This document shows positions 21,101 through 29,609 of a stretch of 57,103 nucleotides of DNA, piece after piece. The position numbers and the translations under genes were made by a program. Position 1 is the stretch's first letter, and each line of letters starts with the position of its first letter. This DNA is from Methylococcales bacterium (lineage in GTDB: Bacteria; Pseudomonadota; Gammaproteobacteria; Methylococcales; Methylomonadaceae): NCBI GenBank assembly GCA_030654015.1, contig JAURYI010000114.1, positions 1 to 57,103 of the forward strand. The letters run 5' to 3'. The notes beneath the pieces were generated by a model. The model saw only the letters and a program-made list of their open reading frames with translations. It was not told the DNA's origin and searched no databases.

Positions 21101-22936
21101 GCTAATAGTCTGGTCGGTACGACAGTGAATGACAATGTGGGTAGCAGTGTTACCGCGTTGACCAATGGCAATTATGTGGTAACGAGTAGCAACTGGAATA
21201 ATGGCGCAATCACCAGTGCAGGTGCGGTCACATGGGCTAATGGTGCAGCAGGTCTGGTCGGTGCGGTCAGTGCCGCTAATAGTCTGGTCGGCTCAACCGT
21301 AAATGATTTTGTCGGCAATTTTGGCAGAGTCACCGCCTTAACCAATGGTCATTATGTGGTGGCAAGCAGTAGTTGGGACAACGGCATAATAACCGATACA
21401 GGTGCGGCAACATGGGGCAATGGCGCGACAGGTATCAGCGGCACAATCAGTGCTACCAACAGCTTAATAGGTGCTAGCGCGTTTGATGCCGTAAGCAGTG
21501 ACGGTATTACTGCCCTGCCTAATGGCAATTATGTGGTACTGAGCAGTGGATGGAACAATGGCACTGTCACCAGTGCAGGCGCGACAACATGGGGCAACGG
21601 CACAACAGGAACTAGCGGCATAGTCAGCACCATTAACAGTTTGACTGGGTCAGCGACGGGTGATTTTGGGAATCGTAATAGCGAGCAAATTTTTAATCTG
21701 GCTGTTATCGGCTTAAGCAACGGTAACTATATTGTACCCAGTGGTATCTGGGACAATGCAGGCTTGGTGGATGCAGGGCAAGTGCGCGTGGTCACGCCAC
21801 AGAATATTTTTTTCAACAATGGTCTTGGGCAAACCATGTCCTTCAACCCTTCAACCATTTCCACTACCTTGGCTCTGGGTACCAATATCACCTTACAAGC
21901 GAGTAACGATCTGACGCTGGATGCAGGTACTGACATTATTGTCGGCGGGAGCAACGGCGGCGTGTTGACTTTGCAGGCAGGTCGCAATATCACCCTGAAT
22001 TCCAGCATTTTCACCGCCAACGGTAATTTTAACGCCATTGCAGGTGATCCGAACGCGATTGCTGCCGACCGTGAAGCAGGTACACCCACTATCACGCTGG
22101 GTGCAGGTGCTACGATTAACGCAGGGTCAGGTCACGTTATTCTGGCGGCTATCGGTGGTAATTTTGTCAATAACACAGGCTCGGTAACGCCCATTATTGC
22201 CAATCGCTGGCTGGTCTATTCCACCGACCCCAGACTGAACAGCCTGAATGGAATGCTTGCCGATGCGAAACATTATGGTACGGATTTCACAGGGGTTACA
22301 CCTGCTTATGCGGGTACAGGCAATTGGTTTTTTTACAGCGTAACACCTGTGCTGACCATAACACCCAACAGTCAGATTATCACTTACGGCGGCACACCTG
22401 CGGATTTCGGTTTCACCATCACGGGTTTTATTGATGGCGATACCATCGACAGCGCAGGTATTACAGGTTTGGCGCGTTTTGGTATTGATAATTTTACGGG
22501 CGCAGTCGGTCGCTATAATGTTGCCTATCTAATGGGTTTGTTCAGCCGTTTGGGTTATGTGTTTATTGACAATACGGTCTCTGTTGATGAACTGACCGTG
22601 ATTCCTGCAATACCGGCAATACCTGCACCTGCACCTGCACCTGCAAGCACGCAACCAACAATTGACCAAGTGCTGTTAATATCACAAATCAACAGTTTGC
22701 AGGAATCCATTTTATTTACCCCTTGGCAAAACGAAAAGTCAGCAAAGGAAGATAAGGAAGATTTACTTGATGTAAAAAACGACGGTATAAAATTACCGAT
22801 TGTCACCTTAGACGATCCGTTCAATGTGGGTTGTAAAAATCCGCAAGCCGATAATGTTCAGGTCAAACAGGCGTGGACACAAACCATTCCTAACAGCATG
22901 AAAGCATTTCTTAATATCAGCAACCTCGCCAACTGA
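18134..22936 (+). CDS. Two-partner-secretion exoprotein (filamentous-haemagglutinin-like) with DUF5650-type repeats
   Basis: A 1600-residue secreted protein. It opens with an extended signal peptide region (ESPR: MNHIYHSVWNEALGAWVAVSE, 1-21), a basic stretch and hydrophobic core, with likely cleavage after TTPAWA (residue 50). The haemagglutination-activity TPS domain follows (about 51-240), with NPNGVVFG at 133-140, the signature that directs export through a TpsB porin. A beta-helical stretch (240-500) leads to eleven tandem repeats of about 55 residues (about 591-1225; core TALTNGNYVVASSNWDNG ... AATWGNGATG), recalling the DUF5650 repeat. An MBG-like domain (ITPNSQIITYGG) lies near 1405-1490, then an Ala/Pro linker and a short polar tail. 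Likely an adhesin or surface-associated matrix protein. No tpsB gene is in the window. ATG is chosen for its AAGG ribosome site and ESPR start. Confidence 0.93.
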   Translation: MNHIYHSVWNEALGAWVAVSEITSGQSKRSSHRRKLLATSLLVCTTPAWALPTGEQLVAGQATVSTSNPHQMHIDQTSQKAVINWQNFSVQQHDTVNIQQPNANAALLNRVVGQDASQIQGKINANGQVYIVNPNGVVFGKTAQVDVGGLVATTHNIKDADFMNGKNHFIQDGAKGAVENHGRIKTPDGGVVALIGEKVTNTGTINTPKGTTALAAGKTVDLDFQGDGLVEVKVSEAALNAQITNKGAIQADGGRVVLTAKAAGQLIDTVINQEGVIRAQGMVERNGEIILEGGYVAQSGAVDVSGKTGGKITVNARAILDTGTANADGTTGSGGKITMTASDAIVQTAAANTHANGATTGGTVHLEATNSVYSSGKISATGEHGGTVNVVSADRVTLAAAKVDASGSQQGGLIRVGGDFYGAKTKLSNNAKTTTINGATTLKADGGDGKVVVWSDEKTDYYGSISANKKGNIEVSSKGILTYAGFADAGIGGNLLLDPKNIIISSASSVASYALIDPHPAADNSFGSSAALLGTTVGSVFTENGNVAVSSSGDDLAANNAGAVYLFNTTTGALLAALTGSNANDRVGSNGITVLSNGNYVVNSSNWNNGAGAATWGNGNTGVSGIVSVANSFTGANAGDFVSSSGVTALTNGNYVVASNNWSNGAIANTGAVTWGNGATGSNGTVSAANSLVGSTAFDNVGGFGNSVTALSNGNYVVASSNWDNGGIVDAGAATWGNGATGISGTINSFNSLVGSTAFDNVGGNVITALTNGNYVVSSSNWDNGGIVDAGAATWGNGATGINGTISAFNSLVGSTANDFVSGNGITALSNGNYVVASSNWTDASSIPVATVGAVTWGNGATGISGAISVFNSLIGTNFNDNVGSNGVTALSNGNYVVGSGNWDNGGIVDAGAATWGNGAIGRVGVVSAANSLVGSTAFDNVGGFGGITALTNGNYVVTSTNWDNGGIVDAGAATLGNGAIGRIGVISAANSLVGTTVNDNVGSSVTALTNGNYVVTSSNWNNGAITSAGAVTWANGAAGLVGAVSAANSLVGSTVNDFVGNFGRVTALTNGHYVVASSSWDNGIITDTGAATWGNGATGISGTISATNSLIGASAFDAVSSDGITALPNGNYVVLSSGWNNGTVTSAGATTWGNGTTGTSGIVSTINSLTGSATGDFGNRNSEQIFNLAVIGLSNGNYIVPSGIWDNAGLVDAGQVRVVTPQNIFFNNGLGQTMSFNPSTISTTLALGTNITLQASNDLTLDAGTDIIVGGSNGGVLTLQAGRNITLNSSIFTANGNFNAIAGDPNAIAADREAGTPTITLGAGATINAGSGHVILAAIGGNFVNNTGSVTPIIANRWLVYSTDPRLNSLNGMLADAKHYGTDFTGVTPAYAGTGNWFFYSVTPVLTITPNSQIITYGGTPADFGFTITGFIDGDTIDSAGITGLARFGIDNFTGAVGRYNVAYLMGLFSRLGYVFIDNTVSVDELTVIPAIPAIPAPAPAPASTQPTIDQVLLISQINSLQESILFTPWQNEKSAKEDKEDLLDVKNDGIKLPIVTLDDPFNVGCKNPQADNVQVKQAWTQTIPNSMKAFLNISNLAN
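19908..21810 (+). repeat. Eleven tandem coding repeats in the exoprotein gene
   Basis: Units of roughly 160-185 bp each encode (V/I)TAL(S/T)NGNYVV ... WGNGATG ... NSLVG. Some adjacent copies stay nearly identical at DNA level (for example the GGCGGCATAGTCGATGC segment in units 3, 4, 6 and 7), while the first and last are diverged, as expected from recent expansion in the middle of the array. Confidence 0.9.
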
Positions 22937-23002
22937 TAATCTTTACCGACAACCGCCTGTTAAATCTAGTAAAATACCCCGTTTTGCCCGCAGGTATCAT
23001 TC

Positions 23003-23458
23003 ATGGTCTGGAAACCTCATGTGACGGTCGCCGCTGTTATTGAACGCGATAATCGTTTTTTATTTGTTGAAGAACACACGCCCAGTGGTTTGCAATTTAA
23101 TCAACCTGCGGGACATCTTGAGCCTGACGAAGACTTTATAGCCGCCGTTAAGCGCGAAGTTCAGGAAGAAACCGCGTGGCAATTTGAGCCAGAACACTTA
23201 CTCGCCGTGCAGTTGTGGCGCAAAAATCCCGATTCCTCCACGTTTTTGCGCCTGTGTTTTACAGGGCAGTGTCACAGTCATGATGCCGCACAAACCCTTG
23301 ATGACGGCATCGTCGCCACGCACTGGCTGACACACGCGGAAATCACAACCGAAGCACATCGTTTGCGCAGTCCGTTAGTGTTGATGAGCGTCAATGAATA
23401 CCTCAGCGGACAACGCCACCCTTTATCGTTATTAAAATCATTTTTGGATTATGAGTAA
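23003..23458 (+). CDS. nudJ: NUDIX phosphohydrolase, NudJ-like
   Basis: Hydrolyses nucleoside or thiamine diphosphate-type substrates in the cytoplasm; NudJ of E. coli acts on HMP-PP and nucleotides. The Nudix box is complete apart from one position: Gly37, Glu43, Arg51, Glu52, Glu55 and Glu56 match Gx5Ex7REUxEE, with Ala in place of the last Gly. The N-terminal strand [20 protein letters not shown] is typical of NudJ. The 151-residue length matches (153 in E. coli), and the gene overlaps mnmA by eight bases, the same neighbour as in E. coli. An AGG precedes the ATG. Confidence 0.9.
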   Translation: MVWKPHVTVAAVIERDNRFLFVEEHTPSGLQFNQPAGHLEPDEDFIAAVKREVQEETAWQFEPEHLLAVQLWRKNPDSSTFLRLCFTGQCHSHDAAQTLDDGIVATHWLTHAEITTEAHRLRSPLVLMSVNEYLSGQRHPLSLLKSFLDYE

Positions 23459-24542
23459 AAATATTATTGTCGGTATGTCTGGCGGCGTGGATTCGTCAGT
23501 CACCGCTTTACAACTGCTGGAACAAGGTCATCACGTCACTGGTTTGTTTATGAAAAACTGGGAAGAAGATGACGGCACCGAATACTGCACCGCGATGGAA
23601 GACCTCGCTGACGCGCAACAAGTCTGTGACACGCTGGGCATTGCGTTAAAAACCGTCAACTTTGCCGCTGAATACTGGGATGAAGTGTTTGAAGTGTTTC
23701 TGTCTGAATTTAAAGCAGGACGCACCCCCAATCCTGATATTTTGTGCAACAAACACGTTAAATTTAAAGCCTTTTTAAATTACGCGATTGACGATTTACA
23801 GGCGGACTATATCGCCACAGGTCACTATGCGCGGGTATCCGAAAAAGACGGCGAATATTTTTTATTGAAAGGCTTAGACCCCAATAAAGAACAAAGTTAT
23901 TTCCTGTACACATTGGGACAAAAAGCCCTGTCAAAAACGCTGTTCCCTATCGGGCATCTGCATAAACCTGAAATTCGCGCGTTAGCTGCAAAAGCAGGCT
24001 TTAGTAATGCGCGAAAAAAAGACAGCACAGGGATATGTTTTATCGGTGAGCGCAAATTCACCGAATTTTTACAACGCTATTTACCCACCCAAGCTGGGGA
24101 AATGCGTACCCCTGAAGGTCAACTTATCGGCAAGCATTCGGGCTTAATGTACTACACCTTCGGACAACGCCAAGGCTTGGGTATTGGCGGCGTGAAAGAT
24201 GCGCCTGATGAACCGTGGTATGTGTTGGATAAAGATTTAGACAATAATATTCTCATCGTCGGGCAAGGACACGACCACCCGTTAATGCTGCATAACAGTT
24301 TGATTGCCAACCAATTAGACTGGTGCAGCAACAAACCATTAATTGAACCTATGCGTTGTATGGCAAAAACCCGCTACCGCCAAGCCGACCAAGCCTGTCA
24401 TATCCAACCGCTGGAAAATGGACGCTGTAAAGTAGTATTTGACCAGCCGCAACGCGCCATTACCCCGGGTCAATCGGTGGTTTTTTATCAAGATGACGTG
24501 TGTTTGGGCGGCGGTATTATTGAATCCAAAGCCAACGTTTGA
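23451..24542 (+). CDS. mnmA: tRNA-specific 2-thiouridylase
   Basis: Installs sulfur at C2 of U34 in the anticodons of tRNA-Lys, -Glu and -Gln, taking sulfur from the Tus relay and using ATP. The PP-loop is GMSGGVDSS (8-16). The two catalytic cysteines are Cys99 in [13 protein letters not shown] and Cys196 in [13 protein letters not shown], at standard positions. The C-terminal beta-barrel domain includes [19 protein letters not shown]. Length 363 residues. hflD, which follows in E. coli, is absent; a strong hairpin follows instead. Confidence 0.97.
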   Translation: MSKNIIVGMSGGVDSSVTALQLLEQGHHVTGLFMKNWEEDDGTEYCTAMEDLADAQQVCDTLGIALKTVNFAAEYWDEVFEVFLSEFKAGRTPNPDILCNKHVKFKAFLNYAIDDLQADYIATGHYARVSEKDGEYFLLKGLDPNKEQSYFLYTLGQKALSKTLFPIGHLHKPEIRALAAKAGFSNARKKDSTGICFIGERKFTEFLQRYLPTQAGEMRTPEGQLIGKHSGLMYYTFGQRQGLGIGGVKDAPDEPWYVLDKDLDNNILIVGQGHDHPLMLHNSLIANQLDWCSNKPLIEPMRCMAKTRYRQADQACHIQPLENGRCKVVFDQPQRAITPGQSVVFYQDDVCLGGGIIESKANV

Positions 24543-24623
24543 GTGTTGGCACGATAATCTATTAATCAATAAGTGACAAAATCTAGTACACCATCAGTAT
24601 AGTTACGACGGGTAAGGTTACTT

Positions 24624-24656
24624 AGACCTGCGAGGTTTTAAAAACCTCGCAGGTCT
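24624..24656 (+). terminator. Long hairpin after mnmA, possible terminator
   Basis: Arms of 16 bases (AGACCTGCGAGGTTTT and its exact reverse complement) flank one A, followed by TTTAT. It lies about 80 bp after the mnmA stop. It may terminate mnmA but also looks like a dispersed palindrome of the GACCTGCGAGG type. Confidence 0.6.
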
Positions 24657-24770
24657 TTATCATAGCGTCATCATAAAATGGACTGACTACTTCCTGATTT
24701 TCAATATGTTCGAATGCTCAACAGCCTGTAAAACCGCGATTTTTCGATAAAACACGTCTAATAAGGAAAA

Positions 24771-24874
24771 CCCCAGCGGGGTAAAATGTTTGTAGCCCGA
24801 TAATGTAGATGACTTCATAACCCCGTAGGGGTGAAATGTTGAATGGCTATACACATTTCACCGCTATGCGGTTA
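24771..24874. repeat. REP-like repeats between mnmA and the kdp genes
   Basis: Short hairpins recur in this 469-bp non-coding space: CCCCAGCGGGGTAAAATGTT at 24771, ACCCCGTAGGGGTGAAATGTT at 24820, and ACATTTCACCGCTATGCGGT at about 24,852 in the opposite direction. All share a C/G palindrome joined to (T/A)GAAATGTT or its complement. I see no gene here. Confidence 0.65.
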
Positions 24875-24923
24875 CGGACAATCAGCCCCGCTCAGTTTTT
24901 ACACCCTCTTTATATTCCCCCGC

Positions 24924-24945
24924 GTTTTTTTACGACTTTTTTACT
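24924..24945 (+). promoter_or_regulatory. Putative KdpE operator upstream of the kdp operon
   Basis: The T-rich stretch GTTTTTTTACGACTTTTTTA resembles the T-tract KdpE site of the E. coli kdpFABC promoter (TTTTTATACTTTTTTTACA, recalled from the literature). It lies about 67 bp before the first open frame of the operon and the KdpD/KdpE pair is encoded in the same operon, implying autoregulation. A second T-rich segment is at about 24,895. Confidence 0.5.
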
Positions 24946-25011
24946 CGCTACTCCTGTACATTAACCAATAAGAAATTACGGTTTTTACCTTAACATCAAG
25001 AGGTGATGCAC

Positions 25012-25104
25012 ATGGACATAAGCTATTTATTTATCACAATATTATTTTTTGTCAGCACGGCATTGTTAATCAAAGCGTGTGAGAAATTACGGGGGCAATC
25101 ATGA
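25012..25104 (+). CDS. 30-residue membrane peptide ahead of kdpF
   Basis: A short gene encoding MDISYLFITILFFVSTALLI followed by [10 protein letters not shown]: one predicted membrane helix (about 5-21) and a basic tail. GAGGTG lies eight bases before the ATG; an in-frame ATG at 25006 is too close to that site. The stop overlaps the kdpF start (ATGA), so the two are probably co-translated. Comparable tiny frames with an (L/A)CE-L tail commonly precede kdpF in other bacteria, from memory, but I know of no assigned function. It may be an additional KdpF-like stabilising or regulatory subunit. Confidence 0.65.
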   Translation: MDISYLFITILFFVSTALLIKACEKLRGQS

Positions 25105-25190
25105 GCTGGATTTATTTGCTTAGCGGTGGCGTGGCTATCGCTGTATTTATCTATCTGATAGCGGCGTTGTTTTATCCGGAGAAATTCTAA
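25101..25190 (+). CDS. kdpF: KdpF, small subunit of the K+-transporting ATPase
   Basis: 29 residues: [20 protein letters not shown] then AALFYPEKF. One membrane helix followed by the family's L(F/L)(Y/R)PE(K/R)F ending. KdpF stabilises the KdpABC complex in the inner membrane. It overlaps the preceding peptide gene by four bases and kdpA by one (TAATG), and GGAG precedes the kdpA start inside its end. Confidence 0.93.
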   Translation: MSWIYLLSGGVAIAVFIYLIAALFYPEKF

Positions 25191-26950
25191 TGACAGGGCA
25201 CAATTTTTTACAAATCGCGCTGTATTTGGTGGTGTTACTAGCATTGGTTAAGCCGTTAGGTGCTTATATGGCACGCATTTATCAGGTGCAACCCGCTGGT
25301 TTTGAGCAGCGTTTGTATCGCTGGTGCGGTGTGGATGCAGGGCAGGATATGCGCTGGACACAGTATGCAGTGGCTTTATTGGTGTTTAATTTACTGGGCT
25401 TGCTGGTGGTGTACGCATTGCAACGTTGTCAGGCATTTTTACCGTTCAATCCGCAACACTTACCCGCCATCAGTCCCGATTCGGCATTCAATACCGCGAT
25501 TAGTTTTGCCAGTAATACCAATTGGCAGGGTTATGGCGGCGAAACCACCATGAGTTATTTCACCCAAATGCTGGGACTGACGGTGCAGAATTTTTTATCG
25601 GCGGCGAGTGGTATGGCGGTGTTAGTGGCGTTAATACGCGGTTTTATTCGCCGTAATACTGACGGTATCGGTAATTTTTGGGTCGATATGACACGCAGCA
25701 CCGTGTACATTTTACTGCCGTTGTCGTTGCTGTTGGCGGTGTTGCTGGTCGGTCAAGGGGTGGTGCAGAATTTCGAACCGTATCAAACGGTGACGTTGAC
25801 CGAAACGGTCAGTTATGAACAACCAACACAGGATGCGTCGGGTAAATCGGTCACGGAAACCATTAAAATCCAACAACAAACCCTCGCCTTAGGGCCTGCG
25901 GCTTCACAAATCGCCATTAAACAACTCGGCACGAATGGCGGCGGTTTTTTTAATGTCAATTCGGCGCATCCGTTTGAAAATCCTACCCCGCTGTCCAATT
26001 TTTTGGAAATGCTGGCGATTTTGTTAATTCCTGCGTCCTTGTGTTACACCTTTGGCATGATGGTTGGTGATACCCGTCAAGGTTGGGTGATTTTAGCGGC
26101 AATGACCTTAATATTCACTACGTTGGTATTTGTGGATGTTTCCGCCGAACAAAGCGGCAATCCGTTGTTGCAGGTCGATCAACTCGCCTCGGAGTCACAA
26201 GCGGGCGGCAATATGGAAGGCAAGGAAACCCGTTTCGGGATTGTCAATTCCGCGTTATGGGCAGTCGCGACCACGGCGGCATCTAACGGTTCGGTCAATG
26301 CTATGCACGATTCATTCACCCCATTGGGCGGTTTAGTACCGATGTGGTTGATGCAGTTGGGCGAAGTGATTTTCGGTGGTGTCGGGTCGGGGCTGTACGG
26401 CATGATTGTCTTCGCCATCGTTGCGGTGTTTATCGCAGGGTTGATGATAGGGCGCACGCCTGAATATTTGGGCAAAAAAATTGAAGCCTTTGAAATGAAA
26501 ATGGCGGCGGTGATTATTTTAGTACCGCCGTTGATGGTGCTGGGCGGCACGGCGTTGGCGTTAATGCTGGAGGTCGGCAAAGTGGGCGTATTGAACAATG
26601 GCGCACATGGTTTTAGTGAAGTGCTGTATGCGTTTTCCTCGGCAGGTAATAACAACGGCAGTGCGTTTGCGGGTTTATCCGCTAACACGCCGTTTTATAA
26701 TTTAATGCTGGGCGTGGCGATGCTGTTTTCACGCTATTGGTTGATGATTCCCGTGTTGGCGATTGCAGGTTCTTTAGCTAATAAGAAAATTGTCCCCGTC
26801 GGTGCGGGTACGTTGCCGACGCACACGCCGCTGTTTGCGGTGTTGTTGATGATTACCGTGTTGATGGTCGGCGCGTTGACTTTTGTTCCCGCCTTAGCTT
26901 TAGGCCCGATTGTTGAACATTTGCAAATGACCCAACAGGTGCAACCATGA
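25190..26950 (+). CDS. kdpA: K+-transporting ATPase subunit KdpA
   Basis: The K+-selective channel-like subunit of the high-affinity Kdp pump. The 586-residue polytopic protein has the four selectivity-filter-like segments of the SKT superfamily: [56 protein letters not shown] and [14 protein letters not shown]. The N-terminal [21 protein letters not shown] is also typical. Length compares with 557 in E. coli; an insertion lies around residues 200-230 (the periplasmic [15 protein letters not shown] region). It overlaps kdpB by four bases. Confidence 0.98.
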   Translation: MTGHNFLQIALYLVVLLALVKPLGAYMARIYQVQPAGFEQRLYRWCGVDAGQDMRWTQYAVALLVFNLLGLLVVYALQRCQAFLPFNPQHLPAISPDSAFNTAISFASNTNWQGYGGETTMSYFTQMLGLTVQNFLSAASGMAVLVALIRGFIRRNTDGIGNFWVDMTRSTVYILLPLSLLLAVLLVGQGVVQNFEPYQTVTLTETVSYEQPTQDASGKSVTETIKIQQQTLALGPAASQIAIKQLGTNGGGFFNVNSAHPFENPTPLSNFLEMLAILLIPASLCYTFGMMVGDTRQGWVILAAMTLIFTTLVFVDVSAEQSGNPLLQVDQLASESQAGGNMEGKETRFGIVNSALWAVATTAASNGSVNAMHDSFTPLGGLVPMWLMQLGEVIFGGVGSGLYGMIVFAIVAVFIAGLMIGRTPEYLGKKIEAFEMKMAAVIILVPPLMVLGGTALALMLEVGKVGVLNNGAHGFSEVLYAFSSAGNNNGSAFAGLSANTPFYNLMLGVAMLFSRYWLMIPVLAIAGSLANKKIVPVGAGTLPTHTPLFAVLLMITVLMVGALTFVPALALGPIVEHLQMTQQVQP

Positions 26951-29019
26951 GTAACAATACAGCTTCTACACCTTTATTTGACCCCGCGATTGTGCGGCAA
27001 GCGTTGCAGGAGTCGTTTTTAAAACTGACACCGCGCCAGCAATGGAAAAATCCCGTGATGTTCGTTGTCTATCTGGGCAGTATTTTAACCACTGTTTTAT
27101 GGTTGCAAGCCTTGAGCGGCAACAGCGAAGAACCAGCGTGGTTTATTCTGACAGTCACGCTGTGGCTATGGTTCACCGTGTTGTTTGCTAATTTTGCCGA
27201 AGCAGTCGCAGAAGGGCGCAGTAAGGCACAAGCGGCATTTTTGCGCACCGCTAAACGGGATATTACCGCCAAGAAATTGCATGAACCGCGCTACGGTAGC
27301 GCATACACCGAGGTGTCAGGTGCGACTTTGCGTAAAGGTGATGTGGTATTAATCGAAGCGGGGGATTTTATCGCAGGGGATGGTGATGTGATTGAAGGCG
27401 TGGCTTCGGTGGATGAAAGTGCGATTACCGGCGAAAGCGCACCTGTGATTCGGGAAGCGGGCGGGGATTTTAGTTCGGTCACAGGCGGCACGCGAGTATT
27501 ATCGGACTGGTTGGTAGTCCGCATTTGTGCTAATCCGGGGGAAACATTTTTAGACCGCATGATTAGCATGGTGGAAGGTGCGAAACGGCAAAAAACCCCC
27601 AATGAAATCGCGCTGACGATTTTATTAGTCGCGTTGACCTTGGTGTTTTTAATGGCGACGGTGACCTTATTACCGTTCTCGTTGTATAGCGTAGAAACCG
27701 CAGGCGCGGGTAAACCGATTAGTATCACCGTGTTGGTGGCGTTGCTGGTGTGTTTGATTCCTACCACTATCGGCGGTTTGTTATCGGCGATTGGGGTTGC
27801 AGGTATCGGGCGCATGATGCAGAAAAATGTCATTGCGACTTCAGGACGCGCAGTCGAAGCGGCGGGTGATGTCGATGTGTTGTTGCTGGATAAAACAGGC
27901 ACGATTACTTTAGGTAATCGGCAAGCCGCGCTGTTTATTCCCGCTCAAGGCGTGAATGAAAAACAACTCGCCGATGCCGCACAACTGGCTTCGTTAGCCG
28001 ATGAAACCCCCGAAGGACGCAGTATCGTGGTATTAGCCAAACAAAAATTCGGTATACGCGAACGTGATGTGCATTCCTTGGGTGCAACGTTCGTGCATTT
28101 CAGCGCACAAACCCGCATGAGCGGGGTGAATTTACAAGGTCGGCAAATCCGCAAAGGCGCGGAAGATGCGATTCGTGATTATGTCATTGAACAGGGCGGA
28201 CGGTTTCCCGAAGAATTACAAAAAAGTGTCATTGATGTGGCGCGGCGCGGCAGTACGCCGTTATTAGTTGCCGAAGGTGCGCGGGTATTGGGCGTGATTG
28301 AATTAAAAGACATTGTTAAAGGCGGCATTAAAGAACGCTTTATTGAACTGCGACAAATGGGCATAAAAACCATCATGATTACAGGCGACAATCGCCTGAC
28401 TGCCGCCGCGATTGCCGCCGAAGCGGGCGTTGATGACTTTTTAGCCGAAGCGACACCTGAAGCGAAGTTGGCGTTGATTCGTCAACATCAAGCCGATGGG
28501 CGGTTAGTGGCGATGACAGGCGACGGCACCAATGACGCGCCAGCCTTAGCACAAGCCGATGTGGCGGTTGCGATGAACAGCGGCACACAAGCGGCGAAAG
28601 AAGCGGGCAATATGGTCGATTTGGATTCCAATCCGACCAAGTTGATTGAAATTGTCGAAACAGGCAAACAAATGTTGATGACACGCGGGGCGTTGACCAC
28701 GTTTTCAATTGCTAATGATATAGCCAAGTATTTTGCGATTATTCCAGCGGCGTTTGCGACCACTTATCCTGCCTTGAATGTGCTGAATGTGATGGGCTTG
28801 ACAACACCGTCCAGCGCGATTTTATCAGCGGTGATTTTTAACGCGCTCATTATTATTGCCTTGATTCCATTAGCGTTGAAAGGCATTCGTTATAAACCCG
28901 TCGGTGCAGAAAAATTATTGCAGAATAATTTACTGATTTACGGTGTCGGTGGGCTGATTGTGCCGTTTATTGGCATTAAGGCAATTGATTTGCTGTTGAC
29001 TGCTATGAGTCTGGTGTAA
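26947..29019 (+). CDS. kdpB: K+-transporting P-type ATPase subunit KdpB
   Basis: The ATP-hydrolysing subunit that drives K+ uptake. The 690-residue P-type ATPase shows the actuator motif ITGESAPV, the phosphorylation motif [10 protein letters not shown] with Asp315, and the hinge motif [21 protein letters not shown]. Seven or so membrane segments flank these. Length fits the family (682 in E. coli). It overlaps kdpA by four bases and is followed 11 bp later by kdpC behind a GGAG site. Confidence 0.98.
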   Translation: MSNNTASTPLFDPAIVRQALQESFLKLTPRQQWKNPVMFVVYLGSILTTVLWLQALSGNSEEPAWFILTVTLWLWFTVLFANFAEAVAEGRSKAQAAFLRTAKRDITAKKLHEPRYGSAYTEVSGATLRKGDVVLIEAGDFIAGDGDVIEGVASVDESAITGESAPVIREAGGDFSSVTGGTRVLSDWLVVRICANPGETFLDRMISMVEGAKRQKTPNEIALTILLVALTLVFLMATVTLLPFSLYSVETAGAGKPISITVLVALLVCLIPTTIGGLLSAIGVAGIGRMMQKNVIATSGRAVEAAGDVDVLLLDKTGTITLGNRQAALFIPAQGVNEKQLADAAQLASLADETPEGRSIVVLAKQKFGIRERDVHSLGATFVHFSAQTRMSGVNLQGRQIRKGAEDAIRDYVIEQGGRFPEELQKSVIDVARRGSTPLLVAEGARVLGVIELKDIVKGGIKERFIELRQMGIKTIMITGDNRLTAAAIAAEAGVDDFLAEATPEAKLALIRQHQADGRLVAMTGDGTNDAPALAQADVAVAMNSGTQAAKEAGNMVDLDSNPTKLIEIVETGKQMLMTRGALTTFSIANDIAKYFAIIPAAFATTYPALNVLNVMGLTTPSSAILSAVIFNALIIIALIPLALKGIRYKPVGAEKLLQNNLLIYGVGGLIVPFIGIKAIDLLLTAMSLV

Positions 29020-29030
29020 AGGAGTTAGTC

Positions 29031-29609
29031 ATGTTGAATTATTTTAAACCCGCCGCAATGCTGTTGCTGTTATTGACGCTGTTGACAGGTGTGCTTTATC
29101 CCTTGGTTGTGACTGCATTTGCGCACACATTTTATGCTGATAAAGCCAATGGCAGTTTGCTTTACGATGCCAAAAGGCAGGCAATCGGTTCGGCGTTGAT
29201 TGGGCAATCGTTTACGCTGCCTAAGTATTTTTGGGGACGGGCTTCGGCGACTGCGCCTTATCCGTACAATGCTGGCGCGTCCAGTGGCTCTAATTTGGGG
29301 GCGACCAATCCTGTTTTAATAGACGCGGTGAACACGCGAGTTAAGATTTTACAAGCGGCTGATCCAAGCAACAAAACCCCCGTGCCTGTGGATTTAGTCA
29401 CTGCCTCAGGCAGTGGGCTTGATCCGCATATCAGTGTGGCAGCGGCAGAATATCAAATTAAACGGGTGGCTAAAGCGCGAAACATGGATGAAAACAAACT
29501 GCGTGAACTGGTTAATGCACAGACGGAAAGTCGGCAATGGCTGGTATTCGGTGAGCCGCGAGTCAATGTGTTGCAGTTGAATTTAGCCTTGGATGCACAA
29601 CAACCATGA
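29031..29609 (+). CDS. kdpC: K+-transporting ATPase subunit KdpC
   Basis: Accessory subunit that raises the ATP affinity of KdpB. The 192-residue protein has one N-terminal helix (AAMLLLLLTLLTGVLYPLVV) and an external domain with the family signatures GSALIGQSF, YFWGRASATAPYPYNAGASSG, ASGSGLDPHIS and FGEPRVNVLQLN. It overlaps kdpD by four bases, so structural and sensor genes form one transcript. Confidence 0.98.
   Translation: MLNYFKPAAMLLLLLTLLTGVLYPLVVTAFAHTFYADKANGSLLYDAKRQAIGSALIGQSFTLPKYFWGRASATAPYPYNAGASSGSNLGATNPVLIDAVNTRVKILQAADPSNKTPVPVDLVTASGSGLDPHISVAAAEYQIKRVAKARNMDENKLRELVNAQTESRQWLVFGEPRVNVLQLNLALDAQQP

Noticed and set aside
21727-22095. Minus-strand frames within the exoprotein gene
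   Set aside because: They arise from compositional bias of the repeat-rich gene and recur with the repeats.
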